Notes under the pieces: generated by a model
Told to the model about the DNA's origin: nothing
Seen by the model: the letters and a program-made list of their open reading frames with translations, nothing else
Database searches by the model: none
Translations under genes and position numbers: made by a program
Origin: Hirudinaria manillensis
Lineage: Eukaryota > Annelida > Clitellata > Hirudinida > Hirudinidae
Length of the DNA: 64,000 bases
NCBI GenBank assembly: GCA_034509925.1
Contig: CM067533.1
Coordinates: forward strand, 4,712,035-4,776,034
Direction: 5' to 3'
Shown: positions 40,678 through 64,000 of the stretch, one piece after another
Layout: the number at the start of each line of letters is the position of its first letter
Numbering within the stretch: the stretch's first letter is position 1

Positions 40678-42757
40678 TTAATTGCAGTCAAAATAAGAAT
40701 TCAAAGCATCTTCCATAACATAATTATTGTTTTCTAGGTAAACCTTGCAGATAGACATGTCAGTACAATTGGTAATGCTTGAAAATTTTTTCACCATTTC
40801 CTGAGATACTTTGTCTTCACCATACGAGGCTCCTGATATTTCTGCTAAAAATCAATGCTTTTATTGGTCTCCTATTAAAAAGATACCAATTCATTGACTT
40901 ATGACTATTGCATAATTAAAGTTCTCATGTGACAACCCTCACCATCTTGCTATCAGAAAACAAAAAAACAAATGAAAATATTGTCGCGTATCAACACGGA
41001 CGAAGTTGTGGTGAACCTTTGTAAAATCATAACAAGCAAAAGCAAAAGCTTTAATTGAGTAATTTACTGAAAACCATGACTAGTTGATGCCTATGAACAA
41101 ATATAATACCAACATTCCACATTAGCTTTTGATTTCCCATAAGTGGTTTGAAAAGATCTGACGAGGTCGTCAAATTCTGCCTTTTTCAACACATTTTTCA
41201 TTTGTGCCTTTTTGGTAAAATGCTGTTCAAGTCAGATAAGTAAATTAATTGAAATTGTGATTCTCACCAATTGCATCAAGGCAGCCTTTTGTTCTTTTTC
41301 TAAATTGGCTTTAACCTATTGTTATTTAGAAAAAAAGATTTTAACAATTGATGTCCTTAATGCCAATACATTAAAGTAAAGATCAGCCCTGCCTGTTGCC
41401 TCCTCAAGAAAGATTCGCTAATTTCATCACTGCTCCTAGAGTTTGCATCTGAATCAGACTCACTGGAACCAGATGATGATGATGATGCTGATGATGAATG
41501 TTTACTAAAAACTTGTTCTCTCTTCTGGTAATAAGCCACATATTCGATTAATATTCTTCGCTTTTCATAAATAACATATTCTGTGTGGTGGCATGGCTTT
41601 CCCTTCATTCAAGCAAAATGATTACTGGTTATATTACTGAAAGCATAGTTTAAATTGAGAATTCAACATCACACATGTACTTATTACAATAATGACCCAT
41701 ACTGGAATCCACTAATAATCCTCATTGAATTAATAAACATGCTAATGAAGGATTCAATAAATACATTTCAAATGCTCAACTAAATATATAAAAGATGGAG
41801 GAAACATAATTTGGTGAGTGTTATCTCCAAGCTTTATGTGGTCTTTTTGCATAAACCATTGAAACTATGTGTTGTCAGCATCATATATTCATTTTCATTT
41901 TATATTCTGAAGATACATCAATTATTTATGAGCCACAACCTTAACTGAATCATAAAATATTCGTTTTCCTTTGATAACTTCTTTCAAAGGTTCTTTGTTG
42001 AGTAATCTGTCTTCACATCCATCTGGATATTCCTAAGTAAGTAGATTTGCAACTGATACAAGCTGATATGTCAATGTGTGCAACAATAATTACTTTTATA
42101 TCTCCCAAAATTACTTTACAGATTAATAAGTAGTTGTCTTCATTAGATTTCTTTTTCTCAGCATACTTGCAGCATTTCAAGGGATCATCACTAAAATTAT
42201 TAATGTTTTCCAGGATTAGAGATTTTAGAAGACAGATCATTTAGTTATAACTTGATTTTCAGATTTTAACTTGTAGTTAAAGTGATTATAAAAGTAATGT
42301 TTTAATATAAAAAATAATTAATAAAAGGAATATTTGTATATTGATGACTTACAATGAACATGTTACAACTTGTTTCAGAATGAAATTTCAAATCCTACCT
42401 AAAGTATATTCCTTTGCCAAATCGTCCCTTTCTACTGAGTCTCTCATCTAACCCTTCATCACACACATAATCCAAATTTGCAGTTGTACCGTGATAGAGT
42501 TTTAATATGTTCTCATTGAAACCTAGGTTCACTTGGACTATTAACTGTAACAAAATAACACCTAATAAATTAAATATTAAACCTTCTGGCTTGGCGCGTT
42601 TCAGATGGTCAAGCTCTTGTTCAAATTTGATCCTAAGCAATTTATTATCCAATTGAAATAATTTTGTAAGTTTCAATCCCGATGCCGCTAAGTTTTCTTT
42701 AATCTCTTCCTTAATATCTGAACTCTCAACGAGAACTAGTTGTGTCGCGTCAGCCAT
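40678..42757 (-). CDS. PARP-type ADP-ribosyltransferase with UBA-like C-terminus
   Basis: Seven exons on the minus strand: 42757-42399, 42190-42094, 42032-41940, 41602-41393, 41315-41268, 41207-41114 and 40844-40678. They join in frame to 356 codons (355 aa). The catalytic domain has the H-Y-E triad: LYHGTT (His89), GRFGKGIYFSDD (Tyr118) and HTEYVIYEKRRILIEYV (Glu191), plus the FYDSV segment. There is no PARP1-type helical regulatory domain. Residues about 59-78 are strongly hydrophobic (LIFNLLGVILL, then LIVQV). A Ser/Asp-rich linker (about 218-247) follows the catalytic domain, and the last 43 residues (FSSITNCTD to ALNSYFDCN) look like a UBA-like three-helix ubiquitin-binding fold. An intact Glu would allow polymer or mono-ADP-ribosylation. 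Exon 4 must end at a GC donor (CAG|gcaggg); without splicing there, a stop at 41357 would give a shorter protein lacking the UBA-like part. Confidence 0.82.
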
Positions 42758-45215
42758 ATCAAACCTCTCCCAGTATTGAGTAATTGCTAGTCGGGCAAAA
42801 AAGCCTAGGATGTTGCTTTAGCCTTGTTTCAAATATCTTCAAACAAATCGCATTTAACCATATTCTTTGGAAGTCATTGAAGCCTTTCAGTAACTCTTTT
42901 GTAATTTCCCATGCCAAGATTTAGTTGAAAACGTAGAATAAAAATGAAAAATCAATAAATTTAGTTTTAAATATAAAACATTCATCAAATAATAAGTAAA
43001 TATTTAATGAAATATGCGGTTGAAAATAGACCACTAATTTTCTCAAAAAAACATTCGTAATTTAATTTTAATAAATGAAAGGATTTTTAAGCGGAATGTA
43101 GCATTTACAATGGTGCATTCATCCCAGCAGCCACCAGTTGACTTTTTTAATGGAAAATCTTGATCGTGCGAAAACAAACAAAAGTAGACGAACTTTAAAG
43201 TTAGATGTCTTATCCACTTATTACACTAATTGCTATTAAATTAATTCTAGCTAGTTCGCTAAGTGAAAGAAGTTCTATTTGTATTAGAATTGTACTGTTC
43301 TCTAAGATCCAATAGGTGCAATTTACCCAATAGGTGCGCATTTTTTTCTGATATCTCCCCATAACATTGCCCTCCCAGGGGAAATACAAACAAACCAGAA
43401 TAAATTTAAAGTCTATAAAATTTAGAGTTGATAAGAAAACTTAAAAGAAATAGAATGACAACATAACGTTGACTCATTGTTTGACCACAAACACGGAAGG
43501 CCCAGAAATTCGAATTTCTAGACATAGTACATATGTATAATTTGAAGAAATCTCGGCAAATAAAATTTCTTTTGAGATTTTTTTCGTTTCTAAGATTGAG
43601 TTTTAATGTGTTTTTTTTTATATAATTTAATTGATAAGACTTTTTTCTTTTACCTTCGAATAATTTGATTTTGGGTCCTCCATAAAAGACATCTACGAGG
43701 GAGTAAAGGGGATAGAGCCAAAAGTAGGCCATTTGGGTCAATGGGAGAGGAAGGTTTAACAAAATATGGATTTCCAAATTTAATAAATTAATTTGTCACA
43801 AAAGTGTTATTGCTTTGGTGGAAAAATGTGGATTTTCACTCGAGGGAGTACAAGGTCCAAAACGGACTTTTGCACACAAGGAGGGGGATTTATGGGTCAC
43901 CCTTAATGCTGGTACTTGGTACAATAAAATTCCCCCTCCCCAATTCTGGATTAATTTCTCAGAAACGATATCTGACAGTACACTGCCCCAGATCAAACTT
44001 TTATTCATCGATATTTTTTTCTTGAGTTGAAAACAGGAATAAGCGAAACTGAACAGGCAAATTTGGTAAACTTTCATTAAGTTCAAAGTTGATCACAAAG
44101 GGATATTTTCCATGTTTTCATTTAGAAAAACAACCTGCCAATCTTATGCAAGTATAGTTTTTGTGTCTTTATTAGATAAGATGAACGCCCTCTGGCAGCT
44201 GGCGGTTGTAGACTGGTGGTAGAGTGTTTGCCTGGCCCTGGTCGCTTTTCAGGCAAGGTGCGCCTTCTTAAGGAAGGGTTAGGAGTACCCCGGTGTAGGG
44301 TATGTCGAGTTCTCGGGTTAGGTTGTGTTTGGATCTTGTTTTAAACAATCATGCGTGGTTAGGATTATGGCTACCTTGGTGTAGGATATGTCGCATTCTC
44401 GAATTACGTTTTGTTATTTGTTCTATGAAGTCATGCCTATGTATTAAGTTATGCTTGCATTAAAATGAAATTAAATGACGACAGCTTAAACCAATGTTTT
44501 TACCAACGTTGCATTACATTTTGCCAGACAACAAGATAAAGAAATTTATTAAAAATTGCAACATTTCATTGTCATTGTCAACTATATATATAGCTCCTCC
44601 CTCTCTATTTTGTGACTCCTCCCTTCACGAATAACAATTAAGATCATAGTAAGTCTGTTATCTCTCAGCCTTTGGTCAAGCCTAAATAACTTAGCATACT
44701 TCCGACAAAAACCAAAATTTGTATTTTTTAACCGACTTACCCAAGTAGACAAATGTGCTCAATTTCATGAAAATCCGGAATGATAATGGGGCGTTTGTTT
44801 TATTTGACATGGATTAATATTTTCATTCGATAAATAGCTAACAACTTTCGCAACAAATTATTAAAAAAATCCAATGCAAACTTCACGAATATATGATAAT
44901 TAAAAGGTTTTTAAATTAAGCGATAAATTATAAAAAATGTATTACTACGTAATAGAAGTTGAAAATGTCGATTTCAACAGCAAACGAGTTACTGACAGAA
45001 TGCTTGCCAGTAGAATCATGTTACAAATCGACAATCACTTTTTAATCAAATACATTATTAAATTTATTTTTCAATGTCAGTAATGGACGTATTTTAAAAA
45101 ATATTTTCGGGCTATATTTTTTAACTTTTAAAGGATTGCTTTTAAACAGGTTTACATTCTTTGCCGAGGCGAGATGGTTTTGGTGTGATCGGGTTGCTGG
45201 TGGATGGTTGCAGAG
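42758..45215. other. Intergenic region between divergent PARP-like and S6 kinase genes
   Basis: About 2.5 kb that must hold both promoters. Around 43800-44090 there are overlapping ORFs on both strands with no recognisable domain, perhaps old transposon sequence. A repeat-like element at about 44190-44450 is listed separately. CAATAGGTGC is directly repeated at about 43310-43340. I found no TATA box I would defend. Confidence 0.45.
44190..44450 (+). repeat. Possible tRNA-derived SINE-like element with internal ~85-bp tandem duplication
   Basis: The segment starts with a tRNA D-arm/A-box-like stretch (TAGACTGGTGGTAGAGTG) and a 7-bp hairpin TTGCCTG...CAGGCAA. A unit beginning TACCCCGGTGTAGGGTATGT at 44286 is then repeated imperfectly from 44372 as TACCTTGGTGTAGGATATGT, with the TCATGC near the end of each unit also duplicated. 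No clear B box or terminal A-run was found, so the SINE label is tentative; the internal duplication is plain. Confidence 0.4.
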
Positions 45216-49220
<4,005 letters not shown>

Positions 49221-50957
49221 TTAACTGACCACTTGTCCAATAAGTCTTTGTATTACTTTGATTGTGTTGCTTTGATGATGCATGCATAACCTTTTTATAT
49301 ATTATATTCCCTCATAATTTGTCAATTACTGGATTCCCACAAGTCATTTCAAGTATTATAATATCATTATATTAGGAAAATAATGTGTTTGAGTTCATGG
49401 TTCTCAATTTATTCAGATGAATCTAATAACATTCAGGTTTTTGTTGTGTGCCTAATTTTTATGTTGCATGTGTTACATTCCTATTTAGTTTGTCTTACAG
49501 CTTTTTGGTCGTATTGAATATCACTTGTGGCTGTTAGTCATCTGGTTTTGTGTATTTTTGTGGTATCTGCTCACTCTTGTGATTATCTGGTTTTAAACTC
49601 GTCATTTGAATTTTCACAAATAACTCTGACTTGGTAACCAGACATTATTTTACGAGTGGTCATGTTTTTGTCCATAAATGGAAATCAGTATGAGTTTCAG
49701 TTTCGTGTCAAAATATTGTTTATATCAATGTAGTGAGGCAGTCAGATTTTATTTGGATGCCACTAAAAAATTACATTTTTTCTTAGCCCTGCAAGTGACC
49801 CATTTTTATTGGGGTACCAGAAGTTTGGTGGTCCAACCATCATTGAAGAAGAAATGGATATAACTGTTAGCGTACCCGATGATACATCTGCTAGGAACTT
49901 TGATCAGGAAGACAGTTCAATGCCATGATTGTCACTCTTGTTGCAATTATTTGCTAAATATTTGGAATGAATATTGTACTTGTTTGCATTGTGGGCCTCG
50001 TTAGCATCTTCACTTGGTGGAAGTAATCTGTGCCTCCATTTTCTTGAAGTCCAGATTAGCATTTGAAATTCTTAAAAATGTTTTCATTATTTTTAAATTT
50101 AAAATATCGCATCTTTTTCTTAATGGAATGTTTAAGACTTCTCTGCATTGCATATTGGGACTTTGGCTGAAAATCATGGAAAATAAATTTGAAATGAAGA
50201 CTAACTTTGCTTTTAGACAATTATTTTGTGATCAAGAAATTATTTAACCCCAAAATTTTAAGGACACTAAACTTATAGCTGGGCACATTCATCCCAGCTC
50301 TTGGTCAAAGATAAATATCTGTATACATTTGAAAACTTTCTATTATAACAAGGAAGAATAGTCCAATATCTGATTAATTTGGAAATGGATTGTTAGATAC
50401 TTTGAAATTTTATTTTGGGGATAAGACCTTCTTATCGGTGTAAATGGTACCTATTGCACAAGGCGCTGGTCAGAAAAGGTGCGGCTGCCTATCGAGTCAT
50501 GAGCGCCGTGTAAGCTGGCGAAATGAAAAAGCATGTGATGCTAATATTTTTCAAATATAAAAATTTGTGATTGAGATACTTCAGGCTCAAATTTGATTAT
50601 TGCTTTTATTCTGAAGATTGACGTAGGACTTCTGGCCATCTTTTGTGATCATTGCCAGCAAACACTAGAATTATCAACTTGGTACATTAAACCAGATGCT
50701 ACTTTTACTGTGATATAGTTAGTGAAATGAGTTTGTAAAATTTTCAAAAATTCCGACTTTTAGTGAAAAACTAGGCTATATAAAAAATATTTAAAAAAAT
50801 ATGCAAATAAATTACTTATTAATCCTAGAAGAAAAATTCAAGCATCTATTACCAACTGGATCCGTTGGGCCTACATCAATTTATAGGGAGTATTTGTTAT
50901 CTAGGTTCATTTTTACTGATATTTTTTTGGTGATAAACTGAATTCTTTCCATTATCA
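49221..50957. other. S6K 3' UTR and intergenic region
   Basis: Downstream of S6K. AATAAA at 50182-50187 is a candidate polyadenylation signal, giving a 3' UTR of about 950 nt. ORFs at 49678-49863 and 50014-50247 have no recognisable content. Nothing else could be supported. Confidence 0.45.
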
Positions 50958-51735
50958 TGTCTAAATTCTCATTGAGTCGAACTTGCAAAATGATTTTGGA
51001 GGAAAATGACGAAGATATTGGGGAAGGCTACGTTACATCAGGCGATGACAATGAAATAGATGTGAAGAAAATGAAGTTAGTGAAATAGATTGAATCAGTC
51101 TAATTCGTTAAGTAATAACGCCAGAGGAGACTTATTTTTATACTAATAAAGTTTTTACTATTCAACTCCAATGAAAAATGCATAAGGTCGTGCCAAAATC
51201 TTCAATGTTGTTACAGAAAAAATTTAGCAGTTTTATACAAAAAAGAATATGGATTCAATTTTCACTTCATCTTTGATATATTTTAGATCTTGTTTATTCG
51301 AACAAATATGGCTTTGGACATCAAAAGGGACAACTTGTTTTAAAAGGTAACATTTCATTGGCTGAGAAAGTTAGCAATTGTTGGAACGCCTAGAAAAAGC
51401 CGCTAGAGTTGCTAAAAGTTGTTTCTCCAAAAGGTAGAGAATTGCATTCCTCATCTGGTTTCAATGAGAATTTCACCATTGATCTTGGCATTGATGTGGC
51501 AAAAACGAACAAAAACGTTGTTAAGTACAATGTATCATCAGCCAGAATTTGATAAAAATACTGAGAAAAAGAAATCTCATATGATCCTTTATTACTACAA
51601 CATAATAGACGGAGTTGCGTGGAAGAGATTATAAGAGTATAGCACTAAACGGATGACACTAAAGGTAGTGATTATAATCATTGTAACGTGATTGATGTAA
51701 GTGGTTTAAATGCCTTTCTCGTCTGGAAACACAAC
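50958..51735 (+). pseudogene. piggyBac-type transposase relic
   Basis: Fragments of a piggyBac (DDE) transposase lie in order on the plus strand but in different frames with stops. An ATG at 50958 opens an acidic N-terminal stretch (ILEENDEDIGEGYVTSGDD). NISLAEK near 51350 fits the xFTSxxLAEKL segment, and IVGTPRKSR near 51375-51400 fits IVGTIRKNR. Around 51480-51625 come KTLLSTMYHQPE and FDKNTEKKKSHMI, which fit the LLSTMHxxxE...K(K)PxI segment, and IDVSGLNAFLVWKHN at about 51691-51735 fits DxxxVNAYVIWKxN. The order and motif spacing fit the family; the internal part is deleted and frameshifted, so it is dead. I could not identify the ends or TTAA target sites. Confidence 0.7.
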
Positions 51736-54577
51736 TGAATTCTGATGAAAATCTAAACAGACGCCGGTTTTGAATTGTCTTTTCCGGAAATCCATGACGG
51801 ACGCCAGTTTGTTTGAATGCAAAAAGGATGAACCAACAAAAAAATAAAAGATGTTCGGCAATTATTTAAAAAGAAGATAGATAACTAAAACAATTTGATC
51901 AAAATGCAATAAAAAGCATTTTTACTGAGCATGAAATCACTATTTGCATTAGTTGTCACATTTAATAGATTTAATAAATTTCACTTAGACTTTGACATTA
52001 TGTTTTACAGGATTAAAATTTGTCAGAATTGCCTTATTTGTACATTTTTGATTATTTTAGTGTAAAAATAAAACAAAATTTAACTATAAAAAAATTAATT
52101 TATATCATTTATTTAACTTGATGAGGGTCCGAAAGAGCCACAACGGTAAGTAATGCTATAAAAAAAATAATTAAGCATTGTGGTATGGAGCAAAATACGA
52201 CTAGGTGAAAGCTAGGTGAAAATCGGTGGTCTTGCTTGGACACTGGACTTGGTGAGGTACAAACTTCCCCGTCTTTTTGAAAATCAGCGGATTTTGGTTG
52301 ATTCCATAGTAAAGGCTTTGTAGCGACCTTGCGGTATTTTACTCAACTATAGCATCATTTGTGACCGACTTTGTAATGTATTTAGTTCTTGATGAATTTA
52401 GACAAAATTCATGGCTATTATGGGGTGAATCTATCAAACAAGGCTTAAGAATGACTTATATGAAACTTTCGCCTCGCTCGCAAACTTGGCTAATGTACTT
52501 TGGTTGGTAAGATATGGTTAATCAATGTCGGAGTTAATGTTCTTGGAACTCCATTCAAATAAATTGCGCATCTTCGACCGACATAAGCACTTCGGATTCT
52601 CCATACGTGCTTAGACACGTCAGATTAGATAACCTCTTCCACATTATTGCACGAAATTCTGCTTTATTGATAACAATGTCATGGGATTGTCCCCTTTCAA
52701 CACATCTAAATATTTGATTTGTTCTTATATAATCTAAAAGATGAAGCTGTCTCAAAGGTTTTAAGCTGAAAAGGCCCGAGACTGTCTATTTTCAACACAT
52801 CCAAATAGCTGATTACGTCTTGCAAAAGGTGAAAAGACTCAAATGTCTTTTAAGTGACGAGGCGTGATCAATATTATAACATTAATTAACCGAATTAATC
52901 GAGGATCAAAAAGCTAGAAACCTACCGCAGGTATAAAATGCTTTTATGAAATGCATAAAAAATAACAATTTCACGGAGGCGGAAAGATATTACGAAGAGT
53001 GACTGTGCTGCTGAACTAAAGACATTGGTACGCCAATTCAACTTCTAGAAGCAACATTTGAAAGCCAAGGAACAGTGCAGGAAAATGCTATTCTCTCCAG
53101 GAAGCTTAAAATCCTTAATGTAACGGGAGAATTTTAATTACCTGTCACGCTGGATCATAACAAGGGCAAAATTCCTAAGAGTATGCAATTAATCAAAATT
53201 TTAAAAAATAGTTCATTTTATTATATTCTTCTCAGTAGTTTATTCAATGTTATCTACTTAAAGAACTCAGATTATAAAGGATTATGATATCAAATTTGTA
53301 AGTTGATTTGTATCAGAAATCGTAGCCGTATGCTTAGCTAAGGCCCTCTCGTACCATTTTATAGCAATAGTATAATAGTATGTGGAAATATTCGACTTTC
53401 ACGACTGACAATTTATTAAAATACTGTTTTACCAAACTGCCCATCGTTTGCAGACATATTGTCTCAATAAAGAGATTTGTTTATAAATACACTCTACAAC
53501 CTCTCAAAGCCCGATTCGTCTATTACAGGCATCTTTTCCCTATGGCGCCTAATAGAAAAAACACTAACGTTAAACAAAGAATACGGCCTCTGATGTCTGT
53601 AGCATACGATGTACTGTTTCAGTTTATAAACTATCTTGTAACTGAATATAGCAAATATTGGAATCTTTTACAAAATGTCTCAAATAGCACCTTGAAAAAA
53701 ATAATTTTTTATTGTGGTGGTCCCTGATGCAACTATGGAAATTCGTTAATTGTGGGCATCACATTTTTAGAATTAGGAGAATTAGAGTAGTGATCGCAGT
53801 CGAACGCAGACCATCTTATCAGTTGTGGCAATTATTTGAATCATTTTATATTCGACTAAAAGAAATTCCGTGAATAATTTGAAAAATGGCTCAAGTTAAA
53901 GATTTTAGAGCCCGTCGTGCCATCTTTAAATCAAACAAATCAAAAGTTGCTGAACTGACACGGTAGCAGAACTATGAGAATCGTATTGATTGTTTGCTTA
54001 AGTACATCGCTTTGTTAAGCCAAACATCGATTGTTCTAACGAACAGCGACAAGTGGCTGTTTATGAGATCGTGTCTAATAACAAATTAATATTTAATAAT
54101 AGCGCTAATGACAATATCTTTAAATTTTAAAAATGAGAAAAATTAATTTATTTTAATTATGGCAGTACATTTCGTACCAATTCAAGTAAACAAATGAATT
54201 TTGACATTTGAAGTAACTTGACGTTGGCTTAGTGGGAGCCTTATGAGGCAAAATGGTAACATCATTATTGTTATTATTCGAGCTTTGCTTTGAAAGTAAC
54301 TAGAAAAACACCAGGAAGGAGGTATGTCGAAGCTTCACATATACGGCGAATCCAGCTCAAAAAGTTGCTCGAGCAAGACGGGAGATTGCTCGCTGCTGGA
54401 GTATTTAAACAGAGCTGTAAAAGAAGAACTAGCGAAAGAGGAGGTTGCAACATTCTTACTTGTTAGGACTTCTCAGGCGGTCTCAAAAAACTGTGCTGCA
54501 CGTTACCATTGCATGCATCCCTAAGGGACAAATAAATTTCGCAACTTTTAGAGAGGGATCAGGACCCACAACCGGCC
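51736..54577. other. Intergenic region upstream of SERCA
   Basis: Gene-poor, AT-rich. Between about 52690 and 52860 two imperfect copies of a ~95-bp unit start TTTCAACACATCTAAATATT and TTTCAACACATCCAAATAGC. A 115-codon ORF at 53380-53727 and a 66-codon ORF at 54324-54524 have no recognisable domain; the second may lie in the SERCA leader. The SERCA promoter should be just upstream of 54578. Confidence 0.45.

Positions 54578-64000
<9,423 letters not shown>

Noticed and set aside
43796..44090. Overlapping ORFs on both strands
   Set aside because: No homology, no splice context; probably old repeat sequence.
44195..44260. tRNA gene candidate
   Set aside because: The D-arm-like A box is present, but I found no matching acceptor stem, T arm or B box.
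50460..50520. Short inverted repeat GGCGCT...AGCGCC
   Set aside because: Six-base arms with a long loop; expected by chance at this scale.
53380..53727. 115-codon plus-strand ORF
   Set aside because: No recognisable domain, Kozak context or neighbouring exon; left as intergenic.

Overview
The window is animal nuclear DNA. The genes are split by many short AT-rich GT-AG introns, there is no operon structure, and every recognisable product is a metazoan protein (hemicentin, B9D1, CDKL1, p70 S6 kinase, SERCA). Low GC outside exons, microsatellites and DNA transposon relics (hAT, piggyBac), a 27 kb single hemicentin gene, and intron phases like those of vertebrate orthologues suggest an intron-rich, slowly evolving invertebrate. 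I cannot name the phylum from the sequence.

Layout. 41-407 (-): 5' coding exon of a tandem-PDZ, delphilin-like protein that runs off the left edge. 1298-2256 (+): B9D1, a ciliary transition-zone protein, complete in six exons, with an X-box-like RFX site 28 bp before its ATG. 2750-30084 (-): a complete hemicentin gene, with signal peptide, VWA, about 28 Ig domains, 6 thrombospondin repeats, G2F, about 10 EGF-like modules and a fibulin-type C-terminus. 30085-36776 is gene-poor. It holds a hAT element of 1,120 bp with terminal inverted repeats and a perfect 8-bp target duplication (31808-32943), and an unrecognised 94-codon ORF on the minus strand (33951-34235). 36777-39371 (+): CDKL1-type kinase, eight exons. 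40678-42757 (-): a seven-exon PARP-type ADP-ribosyltransferase with a UBA-like C-terminus. 45216-49220 (+): p70 S6 kinase, 16 exons, with TOS, T-loop, turn and hydrophobic motifs intact. 50958-51735: piggyBac transposase relic. 54578-64000 (+): SERCA calcium pump, first 19 exons, running off the right edge.

The genes look like independent transcription units, not a functional cluster. B9D1 and CDKL1 are both cilium-linked in other animals and both have X-box-like sites upstream. The PARP-like gene and S6K are divergent; B9D1/hemicentin and CDKL1/PARP converge. The spliced models of B9D1, CDKL1, the PARP-like gene and S6K, and the in-window SERCA model, all keep one open frame across every junction. 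At least five introns need a GC donor instead of GT.
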